Shown: positions 31,335 to 39,366 of the stretch, one piece after another
Numbering within the stretch: the first letter of the stretch is position 1
Layout of the letters: every line of letters starts with the position of its first letter
NCBI GenBank assembly: GCA_016213775.1
Contig: JACQZR010000011.1
Span: 1 to 39,366, forward strand
DNA: 39,366 nt
Origin: Acidobacteriota bacterium
GTDB taxonomy: Bacteria; Acidobacteriota; Terriglobia; Bryobacterales; Bryobacteraceae
Reading direction: 5' to 3'
Position numbers and translations under genes: made by a program
The notes under the pieces: generated by a model
Told to the model about the DNA's origin: nothing
Database searches by the model: none
Seen by the model: the letters and a program-made list of their open reading frames with translations, nothing else

Positions 31335-34300
31335 ATGCGCCACTTGGTTTTTGGATTTGCGATTGCCGCTATCCTTGCCCCTTTTCCCATGGCCGCACAG
31401 GAGACGCGTGGTGCGATTCTCGGACGTATCCTCGATCCAACTGGCGCCGCCGTAGCAGGCGCCGAGGTCCGGGCCACCAACATCGAGACTGGTTTTACGG
31501 TTGGTGCGCGCAGCAATGAATCGGGGAATTATGCATTGCCGTACCTGATGACGGGGCGGTACAACATCCAGGCAGAAGCGGCCGGATTCAAGAAGACGAA
31601 CCTCGAAGGCATTGAGCTTCGCATCAACGATCGCGTTGAGGTGAACATCCAACTGCAAATTGGCGACACACGCGAGATGGTGGAGGTAAGGGAGGAAACA
31701 CCGCTGCTCGATACCGCGGCGGCTTCGCTCGGCCAGGTGGTGGATCAACGGCGCGTCACGGAACTGCCCACCTTTGGCGGCAGCGTGATGGTGCTGGTGC
31801 AACTCGCCCCCGGCGTGGTGAACAGCACGGACATGCGGCTTGCGAAATCGGGTTCGTTCTCCATCAACAAGAACTCGCAGTTCGCTACTGACGGGGCAGG
31901 CAACTACAACAACGAATTCACGCTGGATGGCGTGTCCAACACGCAGGCCGAGAACGGATCGACGCGCGTTGGATTCATCCCTCCGTCGGCCGCCGTTGCC
32001 GAGTTCAAAGTGCAGACAGCCCCGTTCGACGCTACGTCCGGCCATTCCGTGGGGGCGGTGATCAACGTGGCCACCAAGAGCGGCACCAATCAACTCCGCG
32101 GCCAGGCCGAGTGGGCATTGCGCAACTCCGCGCTCGACACTCCCAACATCTTTCAGAACCGCGCCGGCCAGCGCATTCCCAAGTACACCGACAACCGGTG
32201 GGGTCTTGTTGCAGGCGGACCGCTGTTGATTCCCAGACTCTACAACGGCAAGAACCGCTCGTTCTGGTTCTACGGCTATCAGGCCAACAAATTCGGTGTG
32301 CCACAGAGCTTCACCAGCACTGTTCCCACCGATGCAATGCGGCGCGGGGATCTTTCGGGACTGCTCGCGCTGGGCGGAACCTATCAGGTGTACGATCCGG
32401 CGAGCACAGTCGCCATTGCCGGCGGACGCTTCCAGCGCACCCCCATTCCCGGCAATATCATTCCAACCAGCCGTCTGGATCCGGTGGCGCAGAAGATACT
32501 GCCCTACTGGCCGAGCCCAACGCAGGCCGGCAATCGCGACTTCACCCAAAATTATTTCCACACCCCTTCGGCGAAGGAGCAGACGTGGGATCATCTGTGG
32601 CGCTTTGATCACGCCTTTTCGCAGAATCACCGCATGTTCGTGCGGGCGCACACCGATTTTTGGGAAGAGGACAAGAACCATACCTTCCCCAACACGCCCG
32701 CGGTAGGCATCGTTCTCAACCGGCACAACAAAGGCGCGGCCTTCGACGATGTGTATGTTTTCAGTCCCGCCTTCCTGTTCAATTTTCGCTACGGCATCGA
32801 GTCCGGCGATTTCATTGAACGGCGTAACAGCCGCGGGTTCGATCTCAGTACGCTGGGCTTCTCCTCGCAGACTGCGAACCTCGCGAACAAGGACCTGGCC
32901 ACGTTTCCGAACCTGCAGGTGGGAACGCTCACGCAGTTGGGCAATTGGGAAAGCGGCGACGGCGGCACCGCGTCGTTGACACACGCTTTCGCGGGAACGT
33001 TCACTCGCCTCAGCGGCAATCACAACATGCGTTTCGGCGTGGATTTCCGAGTGTATCGCCAGAACCTGGGACGCTTTCCTCTGGACACCGCGCCGCAGTT
33101 TGTGTTCAACAGCACCTATACGCGGGGACCGTTGGACACCGCTGCCGCACCTCAAGTGGGCGGTGAACTCGCGTCCTTTCTGCTGGGGGTGCCCGGCGGC
33201 AGCATGAACCGCACCGCCAGCTACGCACAGCAGGATAAATGGCTCGGCTTCTTCTTCCAGGACGATTGGAAGATCTCCCGCCGGCTTACCTTGAACCTGG
33301 GCCTCCGGTATGAATACGAGACTCCGGTGACGGAGCGATTCAACCGGTCAGTGGCGCACTTCGCTTTCGATCAGGCGAGCCCCGTCGCGGCGCAAGCCAT
33401 CGCCAACTACGCCAGGAGCCCGATAGCGGAATTGCCCGCTAGCCAGTTCCGCGTTCCCGGCGGTCTGACCTACGTGGGTGTCAACGGCAACCCGCGCACC
33501 TACTGGACGCCTGACAAACGCGCCTTCATGCCGCGCTTCGGCTTTGCATATCTGCTGCGCCAGAGGACAACGGTACGCGGCGGCTACGGAATTTTCTACG
33601 ACACAGTGGGTGTCAATAAGACATCGGGCCTGCAGACGGGCTTCAGCCAGTCCACTCCGATTCAGGCCTCGCTCAACAACGGCCTCACCTATGTCGCCAC
33701 CACCGCGAATCCATTCCCTACAGGACTGCTTGAGCCGCGTGGCGCCGAAGGCGGCCTTTCCACCAATCTTGGCCAGGCGGTGACGTTCTATCCCACCGAG
33801 CGCCATCGCGCCTATGTGCAACGCTGGTCGTTAGGCATGCAGCAGGAACTCCCCAGGCAGTTCCTTGTTGAGGCCACCTACGTGGGCAATCGCGGCACGC
33901 GCCTCGGAATCACGCGCCAGTTGAACAACACTCCGGCGCAGTATCTGAGTACGTCGCCGGTGCGCGATACAGCAACCATCAACTATCTGGGGCAGGCGTT
34001 CGCCAACCCCTTCCTGGGTACGAATCCGATCTACGGTGCCAACATCTCACGCGCCAACCTGCTGCGCCCGTTCCCGCAGTTCGGCAACGTAGCGGTGGAG
34101 CAGCCCGTGGGCTACTCGTGGTATCACGCAATGCAGTCGCGCATTGAGAAGCGCTTCTCCCATGGCTATACGCTGCAACTCAGCTACACCTGGTCGAAGA
34201 CGATGCAGGCTACGGAGTTTCTCAACGTCACTGATCCAGTGACGTACCGGACCATCGGCGATCTCGACCGCACGCATCACCTGGTGGCGACGGGCATTTG

Positions 34301-34805
34301 GGAACTGCCGTTCGGACGAGGCCGGCATTTCGGCAGCAAGATGCCGCGGCCCATCGAGTTCTTTGCCGGTGGCTGGCAGTTGAACGGGGTGGTTCAGCGG
34401 CAGAGCGGTGCGCCGCTGGGGTTCGGCGACGTCTGGACGCTGTTCACGGGCGACTCCAAGAACGTCGCGCTGCCGAAGGACAAGCGCAACGTGGACCGCT
34501 GGTTCAACACGGACGCGGGCTTCAACAAGAGCTCCGGACAGCAGTTGGCCAGCAACATCCGCGTATCCGCGCTGCGTTTTGGCGGTATTCGCGGCAACGG
34601 CCAGGCGCGTTGGGATTTCTCAGCCATCAAATCGTTCTACGTCAATGAGCGGATCCACTTCCAGTACCGCGCTGAGTGCCTGAACGCGTTCAACCACCCG
34701 AACCTGTTTGCCCCGAACACCAACGTTACGGCCGGCGCGTTTGGTTCCATCACCGGTCAGGATGTTCCGCGCGCCTGGCAGATGTCGCTCACTTTGAAGT
34801 TCTGA
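31335..34805 (+). CDS. Oar-like TonB-dependent outer membrane receptor (second of three)
   Basis: About 1156 residues from the ATG at 31335, preceded by TGGAGG and followed by a signal peptide (MRHLVFGFAIAAILAPFPMAAQ). The N-terminal carboxypeptidase-regulatory-like domain reads GAILGRILDPTGAAVAGAEVRATNIETG, with the GNY-LP-Y-L loop near residue 65. The plug has ELPTFGGSVMVLVQLAPGVV and FTLDGVSN. The long barrel ends PRAWQMSLTLKF, a normal last strand. It is divergent from the Gfo/Idh/MocA-YfhO pair across 77 bases and is plausibly linked to the uptake of a carbohydrate used by those proteins; that link is inference. A long open frame on the opposite strand inside it is a base-composition artefact. 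Confidence 0.9.
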   Translation: MRHLVFGFAIAAILAPFPMAAQETRGAILGRILDPTGAAVAGAEVRATNIETGFTVGARSNESGNYALPYLMTGRYNIQAEAAGFKKTNLEGIELRINDRVEVNIQLQIGDTREMVEVREETPLLDTAAASLGQVVDQRRVTELPTFGGSVMVLVQLAPGVVNSTDMRLAKSGSFSINKNSQFATDGAGNYNNEFTLDGVSNTQAENGSTRVGFIPPSAAVAEFKVQTAPFDATSGHSVGAVINVATKSGTNQLRGQAEWALRNSALDTPNIFQNRAGQRIPKYTDNRWGLVAGGPLLIPRLYNGKNRSFWFYGYQANKFGVPQSFTSTVPTDAMRRGDLSGLLALGGTYQVYDPASTVAIAGGRFQRTPIPGNIIPTSRLDPVAQKILPYWPSPTQAGNRDFTQNYFHTPSAKEQTWDHLWRFDHAFSQNHRMFVRAHTDFWEEDKNHTFPNTPAVGIVLNRHNKGAAFDDVYVFSPAFLFNFRYGIESGDFIERRNSRGFDLSTLGFSSQTANLANKDLATFPNLQVGTLTQLGNWESGDGGTASLTHAFAGTFTRLSGNHNMRFGVDFRVYRQNLGRFPLDTAPQFVFNSTYTRGPLDTAAAPQVGGELASFLLGVPGGSMNRTASYAQQDKWLGFFFQDDWKISRRLTLNLGLRYEYETPVTERFNRSVAHFAFDQASPVAAQAIANYARSPIAELPASQFRVPGGLTYVGVNGNPRTYWTPDKRAFMPRFGFAYLLRQRTTVRGGYGIFYDTVGVNKTSGLQTGFSQSTPIQASLNNGLTYVATTANPFPTGLLEPRGAEGGLSTNLGQAVTFYPTERHRAYVQRWSLGMQQELPRQFLVEATYVGNRGTRLGITRQLNNTPAQYLSTSPVRDTATINYLGQAFANPFLGTNPIYGANISRANLLRPFPQFGNVAVEQPVGYSWYHAMQSRIEKRFSHGYTLQLSYTWSKTMQATEFLNVTDPVTYRTIGDLDRTHHLVATGIWELPFGRGRHFGSKMPRPIEFFAGGWQLNGVVQRQSGAPLGFGDVWTLFTGDSKNVALPKDKRNVDRWFNTDAGFNKSSGQQLASNIRVSALRFGGIRGNGQARWDFSAIKSFYVNERIHFQYRAECLNAFNHPNLFAPNTNVTAGAFGSITGQDVPRAWQMSLTLKF

Positions 34806-34862
34806 CGGCCATTGCGGAGACTCGCCGCGAGAGCGTACTTTGGTAGGTGAGAGGCTAATCCC

Positions 34863-35138
34863 ATGACCAAAGTAATCATCAATGAGCGCGGCGAGATTCC
34901 TATTCCCAATGAGATCCTGGAGAGCCTCAACCTGGGGCCTGGATCGGAAGTCGCGTTGGATGTGCACGACGGTGCGATGGTGGTGTCGCGTCTGTTCCCT
35001 TCACCTCCTTCTCCAACGGCTGGAGATTGGCGAACCATGGAAGGGATGTTCCGGGGGGCGGGCGATCTGATGGAGGAGCTAGCCAAGGAGCGAGCGCTGG
35101 AACAGGCACGTGATGACCAACGGCTCCGTAGTCTTTGA
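34863..35138 (+). CDS. AbrB/MazE-type antitoxin
   Basis: 91 residues. The N-terminal 45 residues, MTKVIINERGEIPIPNEILE, then LNLGPGSEVALDVHDGAMVVSRL, are a SpoVT/AbrB swapped-hairpin DNA-binding domain. The rest (EGMFRGAGDLMEELAKERALEQARDDQRL) is helical and expected to bind the toxin. The ribosome site is weak, with GAGG nine bases upstream. It overlaps the PIN toxin gene by 26 bases and is a typical antitoxin in first position. Confidence 0.85.
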   Translation: MTKVIINERGEIPIPNEILESLNLGPGSEVALDVHDGAMVVSRLFPSPPSPTAGDWRTMEGMFRGAGDLMEELAKERALEQARDDQRLRSL

Positions 35139-35529
35139 TTCCTGGGCCCTGTTGGCTTGGCTGCTCGATCAGCCTTCCGCCCCCACAGTGAGGAGAATGC
35201 TTCTGGAAGCTGAGGCATCGCATCGAACGATTCACATGAGTTGGGTCAATGCGGGCGAGGTCTACTACATGGCCGCACGGAAACTGAGCATCGTTCGCGC
35301 CGATGAGTTCTGGCGCAGGCTCCCCACACTTCCCATCCAACTTGTCCTGCCGTCCGAGCGCGACGTCATCGCGGCGGCCAGGCTGAAGGCCTCCCGCCGG
35401 ATATCCTACGCCGATGCATTTGCCGCTGACCTCGCCATTCGACACAACGCCGCCCTGGTCACGGGCGACCCTGAATTGCGGCTCATGACCGGCGTTCTCC
35501 GCGTGGAATGGTTAGGCCCTGGCGGCTAG
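35113..35529 (+). CDS. vapC: PIN-domain toxin paired with the AbrB-type antitoxin
   Basis: 138 residues from the ATG at 35113 (a GTG directly before it is an alternative). The PIN acidic residues are present: D9 in VVFDSWALLAWL, the Glu of VNAGEVYYM, and aspartates in SYADAFAADLAI and LVTGDPEL. It overlaps the antitoxin gene by 26 bases, which couples their synthesis. It is a different subgroup from the other PIN toxin in the window. Its TAG stop shares the tetranucleotide CTAG at 35526-35529 with the TAG stop of the convergent third TonB receptor. Confidence 0.88.
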   Translation: MTNGSVVFDSWALLAWLLDQPSAPTVRRMLLEAEASHRTIHMSWVNAGEVYYMAARKLSIVRADEFWRRLPTLPIQLVLPSERDVIAAARLKASRRISYADAFAADLAIRHNAALVTGDPELRLMTGVLRVEWLGPGG

Positions 35530-38500
35530 AAGTGAATCCGCGCGGCGATCTGCAAAATGCGGGGCGGAACGCGGGTTGAGGAAATCACACCGAAGGACGC
35601 GTTGGTCGAAGTCACGTTCGGATTACTGAAGTTCACGTTGTTGAACACGTTGAACGCTTCCCCGCGCAACTCGAACTTGATCCGCTCGGTCACTTTGAAT
35701 GACTTATGCAGCGAGAAGTCCGTCTGGAAGAATCCCGGCCCGGTGAAAATGTTGCGGCCCGCTCCGTACTGGCCGACCGCCGGCGCCGAAAACTTCGCCT
35801 TGTCCTCCGCGCTGAGATACGTCACCGAGGAACCGCCTTTCACCAGCGATCCAACCGATCCCGGATCGCCGGTGAACACGGTTCTCGATAGAACGTTCGG
35901 GAAGATGGTGCTGAACCCGTAACCCACCGTGAACGGATACCCGCTCGACCAGTCAATGATCGTGTTCGTCGCCCAACCACCGATTGTGTAGGCGAGGATT
36001 CCGCTTTGCGCCCAACGCTTGCCGTGGCCGAACGGCAGTTCATAGATCACCGCCGATCGGAATTGGTGCCGGATGTCGTAGCCGCTGCGCCCCCGATCCA
36101 ACTGGCGGTTGTTCGAATCGTAAGGGATCAACAGTCCCTGGCCCGCGCCATCAGTATCGTCGCTGATGTCGTCGAGGCTCTTGGCCCACGTGTAATTGGC
36201 CATGAACATCAGGCCCTGGGCGAATCGCCGGTTGAGCGAAATCTGGAGCGAGTTGTAGCTGTTGTCGGTGCACGCGCAACCGAGCGCCGCAATCGTGAAC
36301 TGCGGATTGCGGAAATAGCTCTGCCCCAATCCAGCGGCCACCAGACGCCCGCCCGCCACACCGTTGAACACGCCCGTATCCACCGCGGTGATGAATCCTC
36401 CGACATCGTTATTCGACAGATTCGTGTTCACGGTGGAAGGTAGTGTAGCGCCGTAGGTATTCAACAGCGCGCCCACAGGACCTGTGCGAACGCCGGTCTT
36501 CGCCGCTGCGAAGCTGGCCAGGAACTCCGGTGTCACCCGCGCCTGATTCGCATTCAACATGCGGAACATGTGGGTGCCCTTGTTGCCCACATACGCCATC
36601 TCGAGAATTGTCCCGCGCGTGATCTGGCGCTGGATGCTGAAGTTCCACTGGTGCACAAAAGGCGTTGTCAGATTCGGGTCCAACAGCAACGGAGTTGCCG
36701 CACGATCCGACGGCACCACTCGCTGCACATCCGTTCCCACCACTCCGTTCGCCAGACTCCCGATCAACGTCTGCACCGCGGCGTCGCTCGCGCGAATTGC
36801 CGCGGGCCGAGAGGAACTGGCTCCGGAATTGGGCCGTAGAATCTGCGTCCGCGTGGTCCCCGGTTGGTTCTGTTCCACTACGTTCAGCGCCCAACTCACC
36901 AGCCGGTTGTAGGCCGTACGGTAGCCGCCGCGAATTGACGTTTTGTTTCCGAAGGGAGTCCAGGCGAAACCCACAGTTGGCGCAAAGTTGTTCTTGTCGG
37001 GGTTGTACCACTTACGGTCGGTACCCGGTCCTGCCGGCACCAAAGCCACATCACCGGCAGGGCTGTTCAGAGGCCTGTCGTTCACCACCTGCATTCCGGA
37101 AAGGTCCTGGGGCACGCCATTGTACTCGTACCGCACGCCGAGGTTCACCGTCAGGTTCTTGGTGACTCGCCAGTCGTCCTGGAAGTAGAAGTTGTACTCG
37201 CGCGAACGCTGCAGGAAGCTCAACTCCTGATCGGGTGAGGTGAATTTCTTGCCGTCTGAGTAGAACACCTTGCGGACTGTTCCCACTACGCCCATCAGAT
37301 CGTTGAACAGGCTGTTCATACGCGTCAGATCGGTCGTGTTAATGCCGGCCGTGCTTGTCGTAGTTGAGTCCAAAAAGACCGGAGCATCGGCGGTGCCGAA
37401 GGTGAGACGCGGATAGAAATTGGTGGCACGGCGGAACTGGTCAATCGCGTACCAGCGGATGTTCACGCCGGTCTTGAACGTGTGGTTGTTGCGGATGAAC
37501 GAGAAGTTGTCCACCGCCTGCCAGTTGAGCGGCTTGCGGCCGGTGCCTCCCCAGAAGAGAAACGGATCGGATTGGATGTTCGAGATGATCTCAAACTTCG
37601 GATGCGTCGGATCGAGGAACAGCAGGCTGTTCTTGGTGTAGCCGAGATTGAACTCGTTGACTTTCGATGCACCAATCACGGAGGTGAGGCCGCCGGAGAA
37701 TCCACGGTTGTCCGATTCGCGAGTGCGCCCCGGCGACGACGCCGGATTGGCGGGATACCGTGGCAGCCCGGAGTTGATGTAGTCTCCCAACAGGTCGTTG
37801 TGGCCCTCGCTCCAGCGCATGAACGCCTGATGATTCGAATTGATCCGGTAATCCACCTTGCCGGTGTAGGTATTCACCGGCGCCGCGGCGGCGGCGTTGA
37901 ACCGGAACGTCGCAGTGTTGAGTCCATCGCCGGCCGAAAAATCATTCGGCAGATTTGTGAGATTGATCTGCGACTGCATCAGCTTGTCCAGACCCCGCTT
38001 GAGCGGATCGGCCTGCACCAGATTCACTGTGCGATAGCAGTTGGTGGTGACGGTGCCGCACGCCGGCGCCAGCGGGCTGCCAGTGGGACTGACAAAGTTG
38101 GGGCTGTTCGCCGCGCCGACCATGTAGCGGAAGATTCCCTGCCTCGCCTCCGGCGTCAACACGGTGCGCGTCTGCGAAAGGCTCTGCGCCATTCTCTGGC
38201 TCTGCCAGTTGAAAAAGAAGAACAGCCTGTTCTTCTTGATCGGTCCGCCGAGGCTCGCCCCGAATTGATTGCGGATCAGGACTTCACGATTCAGGTTGGA
38301 CCGGTTGTTGAACCAGTCGTTGGCATTGAAGATTGTGTTCCGGTGGTACTCGAAAACGGCTCCGTGGAACTGGTTCGTTCCACTGCGTGTGACCACCTGT
38401 ACCTGCGCGCCAGAATTGCGGCCGTACTCGGCCTTTGGAACCGACGTGATGACGCGGTATTCGCTCACCGAATCCGGGTTGATCAGCACCTGCGACAATT

Positions 38501-39101
38501 CGCCACGCGGGATCACCGGGTCGCTCACATCCACACCGTCGAGCGTGGTGAAGATGCCGCGTCCGCGGTCGCCATTCACTGAGAATGTCACCGTACCGGA
38601 TGCGGAAGTTGCCTGCGAGGCATGGCCAGAGACGCCGGGCTGGAGAGCCATGAGGTGCAGCGGATTGCGCCCGTTCAATGGCAGGCTTTCAATTGGCTTG
38701 GTGTCGAGCACGTTGCCAAGTGAGGCCTCGGCGGTTTGTACTTGTGAACTGCTATCGGTTACGGTGACTTGCTCGGAAACCGAACCGGTTTCCAGTTGCA
38801 CGTCCAGGGTGAGCGGCTCGCCTACCTGCAATTCATTGCCGGTGGTGGTGTACTTCTTGAAGCCCTGCAAGGAAATGGTCAGCGTATACTTGCCCAGGGG
38901 CATGGCCTCAAATCCGAATTGCCCGGCGGCGGTGGAGGCCATCGACCGCTTCAAACCAGTGGATTCGTGAAGCACGCTCACCTCCGCCCCAGGCACAAGC
39001 GCGCCGGTCGGATCGGTAACAACGCCGCGGATGCGCGAAGTGGTGGTTTGAGCCGGAGCAAGGAACGCGGCCAATAGCAAACAAGCGAGAACACGTGACA
39101 T
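35526..39101 (-). CDS. Oar-like TonB-dependent outer membrane receptor (third of three)
   Basis: 1191 residues. A strong GGGAGG five bases upstream supports the ATG at 39101, and the signal peptide is MSRVLACLLLAAFLAPAQT. The mature protein has a carboxypeptidase-regulatory-like domain (IRGVVTDPTGALVPGAEVSVLHESTG...LQGFKKYTTTGNEL), then a plug with SLPLNGRNPLHLMALQPGV and FTTLDGVDVSD. The barrel has YHRNTIFNANDWFNNRSN, YNSLQISLNRRFAQG and LMFMANYTWAKSLDDISDD, and ends PRILQIAARIHF. It is the most typical acidobacterial Oar-like protein here, with the LPLNGR and DWFNN motifs. Convergent with the PIN toxin gene. No partner lipoprotein is adjacent. The ligand is unknown. Confidence 0.92.
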   Translation of the reverse strand: MSRVLACLLLAAFLAPAQTTTSRIRGVVTDPTGALVPGAEVSVLHESTGLKRSMASTAAGQFGFEAMPLGKYTLTISLQGFKKYTTTGNELQVGEPLTLDVQLETGSVSEQVTVTDSSSQVQTAEASLGNVLDTKPIESLPLNGRNPLHLMALQPGVSGHASQATSASGTVTFSVNGDRGRGIFTTLDGVDVSDPVIPRGELSQVLINPDSVSEYRVITSVPKAEYGRNSGAQVQVVTRSGTNQFHGAVFEYHRNTIFNANDWFNNRSNLNREVLIRNQFGASLGGPIKKNRLFFFFNWQSQRMAQSLSQTRTVLTPEARQGIFRYMVGAANSPNFVSPTGSPLAPACGTVTTNCYRTVNLVQADPLKRGLDKLMQSQINLTNLPNDFSAGDGLNTATFRFNAAAAAPVNTYTGKVDYRINSNHQAFMRWSEGHNDLLGDYINSGLPRYPANPASSPGRTRESDNRGFSGGLTSVIGASKVNEFNLGYTKNSLLFLDPTHPKFEIISNIQSDPFLFWGGTGRKPLNWQAVDNFSFIRNNHTFKTGVNIRWYAIDQFRRATNFYPRLTFGTADAPVFLDSTTTSTAGINTTDLTRMNSLFNDLMGVVGTVRKVFYSDGKKFTSPDQELSFLQRSREYNFYFQDDWRVTKNLTVNLGVRYEYNGVPQDLSGMQVVNDRPLNSPAGDVALVPAGPGTDRKWYNPDKNNFAPTVGFAWTPFGNKTSIRGGYRTAYNRLVSWALNVVEQNQPGTTRTQILRPNSGASSSRPAAIRASDAAVQTLIGSLANGVVGTDVQRVVPSDRAATPLLLDPNLTTPFVHQWNFSIQRQITRGTILEMAYVGNKGTHMFRMLNANQARVTPEFLASFAAAKTGVRTGPVGALLNTYGATLPSTVNTNLSNNDVGGFITAVDTGVFNGVAGGRLVAAGLGQSYFRNPQFTIAALGCACTDNSYNSLQISLNRRFAQGLMFMANYTWAKSLDDISDDTDGAGQGLLIPYDSNNRQLDRGRSGYDIRHQFRSAVIYELPFGHGKRWAQSGILAYTIGGWATNTIIDWSSGYPFTVGYGFSTIFPNVLSRTVFTGDPGSVGSLVKGGSSVTYLSAEDKAKFSAPAVGQYGAGRNIFTGPGFFQTDFSLHKSFKVTERIKFELRGEAFNVFNNVNFSNPNVTSTNASFGVISSTRVPPRILQIAARIHF

Positions 39102-39281
39102 GAGAACCTCCCCAAAGCGTTACGAGTGCGGTGCGCTTGAAACGTGGCGCGTAACAAGGATGAAACGGGTGATTCCGCTTAGTGTACCACCGAACGGTCC
39201 TCTCGGGGAGTCACGATTTGCGGTCGGGTGCGCGACATTAAAGTGGCCTCTCTGCGGATTCGCCTCCTTTCCGCCTTGTTT

Positions 39282-39303
39282 CTGAGTACTGTCATATACT
39301 CAG
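39282..39303 (+). promoter_or_regulatory. Inverted repeat CTGAGTA-N8-TACTCAG overlapping a -10
   Basis: A perfect 7-bp inverted repeat lies just before the gene at the right edge. It contains TATACT (39295-39300), a close match to the -10 consensus. No good -35 is seen. It may be an operator over the promoter, or part of a mobile-element end. Confidence 0.5.
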
Positions 39304-39318
39304 ATGAGGACCCTCTTC

Positions 39319-39366
39319 ATGTCTCGCACTTTGGCCGATCTCGAAGCGGCCCGTTCAGAACTTCTC
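39319..39366 (+). CDS. Start of a probable DUF6788-family protein, cut by the window edge
   Basis: Only 16 codons are visible, reading MSRTLADLEAARSELL. The ATG at 39319 has GAGGA eight bases upstream; an in-frame ATG at 39304 is the alternative. The start resembles the N-terminus of the DUF6788 family, small zinc-knuckle-like proteins often encoded next to transposases. With so few residues this is only a suggestion. Confidence 0.4.
   Translation, partial: MSRTLADLEAARSELL

Noticed and set aside
31314-33155. A 613-codon open frame on the minus strand inside the second TonB receptor gene
   Set aside because: It is rich in His/Arg and has no recognisable domain, signal or ribosome site. It mirrors the codon pattern of the GC-rich receptor gene and is a composition artefact.
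37482-38582. A 366-codon plus-strand open frame inside the third TonB receptor gene
   Set aside because: Same reason: Arg/His/Val-rich, no domain, and fully covered by a confident gene on the other strand.
39118-39155. Inverted repeat GTTACG...CGTAAC upstream of the third TonB receptor
   Set aside because: Only 6 bp with a 25-bp gap, expected by chance in this length of sequence.

Overview
This window looks like the chromosome of a GC-rich acidobacterium, most likely of the Bryobacterales/Solibacter group. The evidence is three very large Oar-like TonB-dependent receptors with an N-terminal carboxypeptidase-regulatory-like fold, an acidobacterial-type VWFA protein, a c-type cytochrome fused to a copper type II monooxygenase-like domain, and many enzymes with twin-arginine signal peptides. 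The taxonomic call is inference; no rRNA gene is present. I saw no tRNA, rRNA, CRISPR array or complete insertion sequence, and no gap between genes exceeds 300 bases.

Left part (1-16.6 kb), mostly housekeeping. The tail of a flavoprotein (3-542) is followed by a cardiolipin synthase/EEP phosphatase pair resembling E. coli clsB-ybhP (659-2866). A five-gene minus-strand run (6646 down to 2875) encodes a serine hydrolase, a fused MoaD-MoaE molybdopterin synthase, a VWFA protein, a divergent Hfq and an inositol monophosphatase, with little or no space between genes. A plus-strand run then carries the cytochrome/copper protein, an exported amidohydrolase and an Fpg-type DNA glycosylase (6740-10192). 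It meets a translationally coupled minus-strand pair: an eroded sulfatase-like protein and TrmO with an extra C-terminal domain. A second plus-strand run (11777-16634) encodes a CpaF ATPase without other Tad genes, a Tat-type alpha/beta hydrolase, and an ABC exporter ATPase/permease pair.

Middle part (16.6-25.3 kb). A VapBC toxin-antitoxin module has an inverted repeat just upstream of vapB. Upstream of it, on the same strand, is an S41 peptidase. An exported RidA protein and an exported beta-propeller lactonase are divergently transcribed, and between them lie three CCTTACCG boxes exactly 11 bp apart, the geometry bound by OmpR/PhoB-type regulators. The first TonB receptor follows and ends in a 7-bp tandem repeat and a degenerate GCAAAGACG-rich repeat.

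Right part (25.3-39.4 kb). An Omp85-like outer-membrane barrel with a large helical insertion lies beside a small uncharacterised acidic protein. A YfhO-type membrane protein is paired with a Tat-exported Gfo/Idh/MocA oxidoreductase, divergent from the second TonB receptor. An AbrB/PIN toxin-antitoxin pair is convergent with the third TonB receptor, and the two converging genes share one CTAG as both stop codons. The window ends in the first codons of a probable DUF6788 gene, a family often found beside transposases.

The general picture is a scavenging soil heterotroph: large receptors feed the periplasm, where exported hydrolases and oxidoreductases act. The best leads for something undescribed are the Omp85-like protein with its partner, the 11-bp boxes between ridA and the lactonase gene, the Hfq with a changed distal face, and the eroded sulfatase coupled to trmO.
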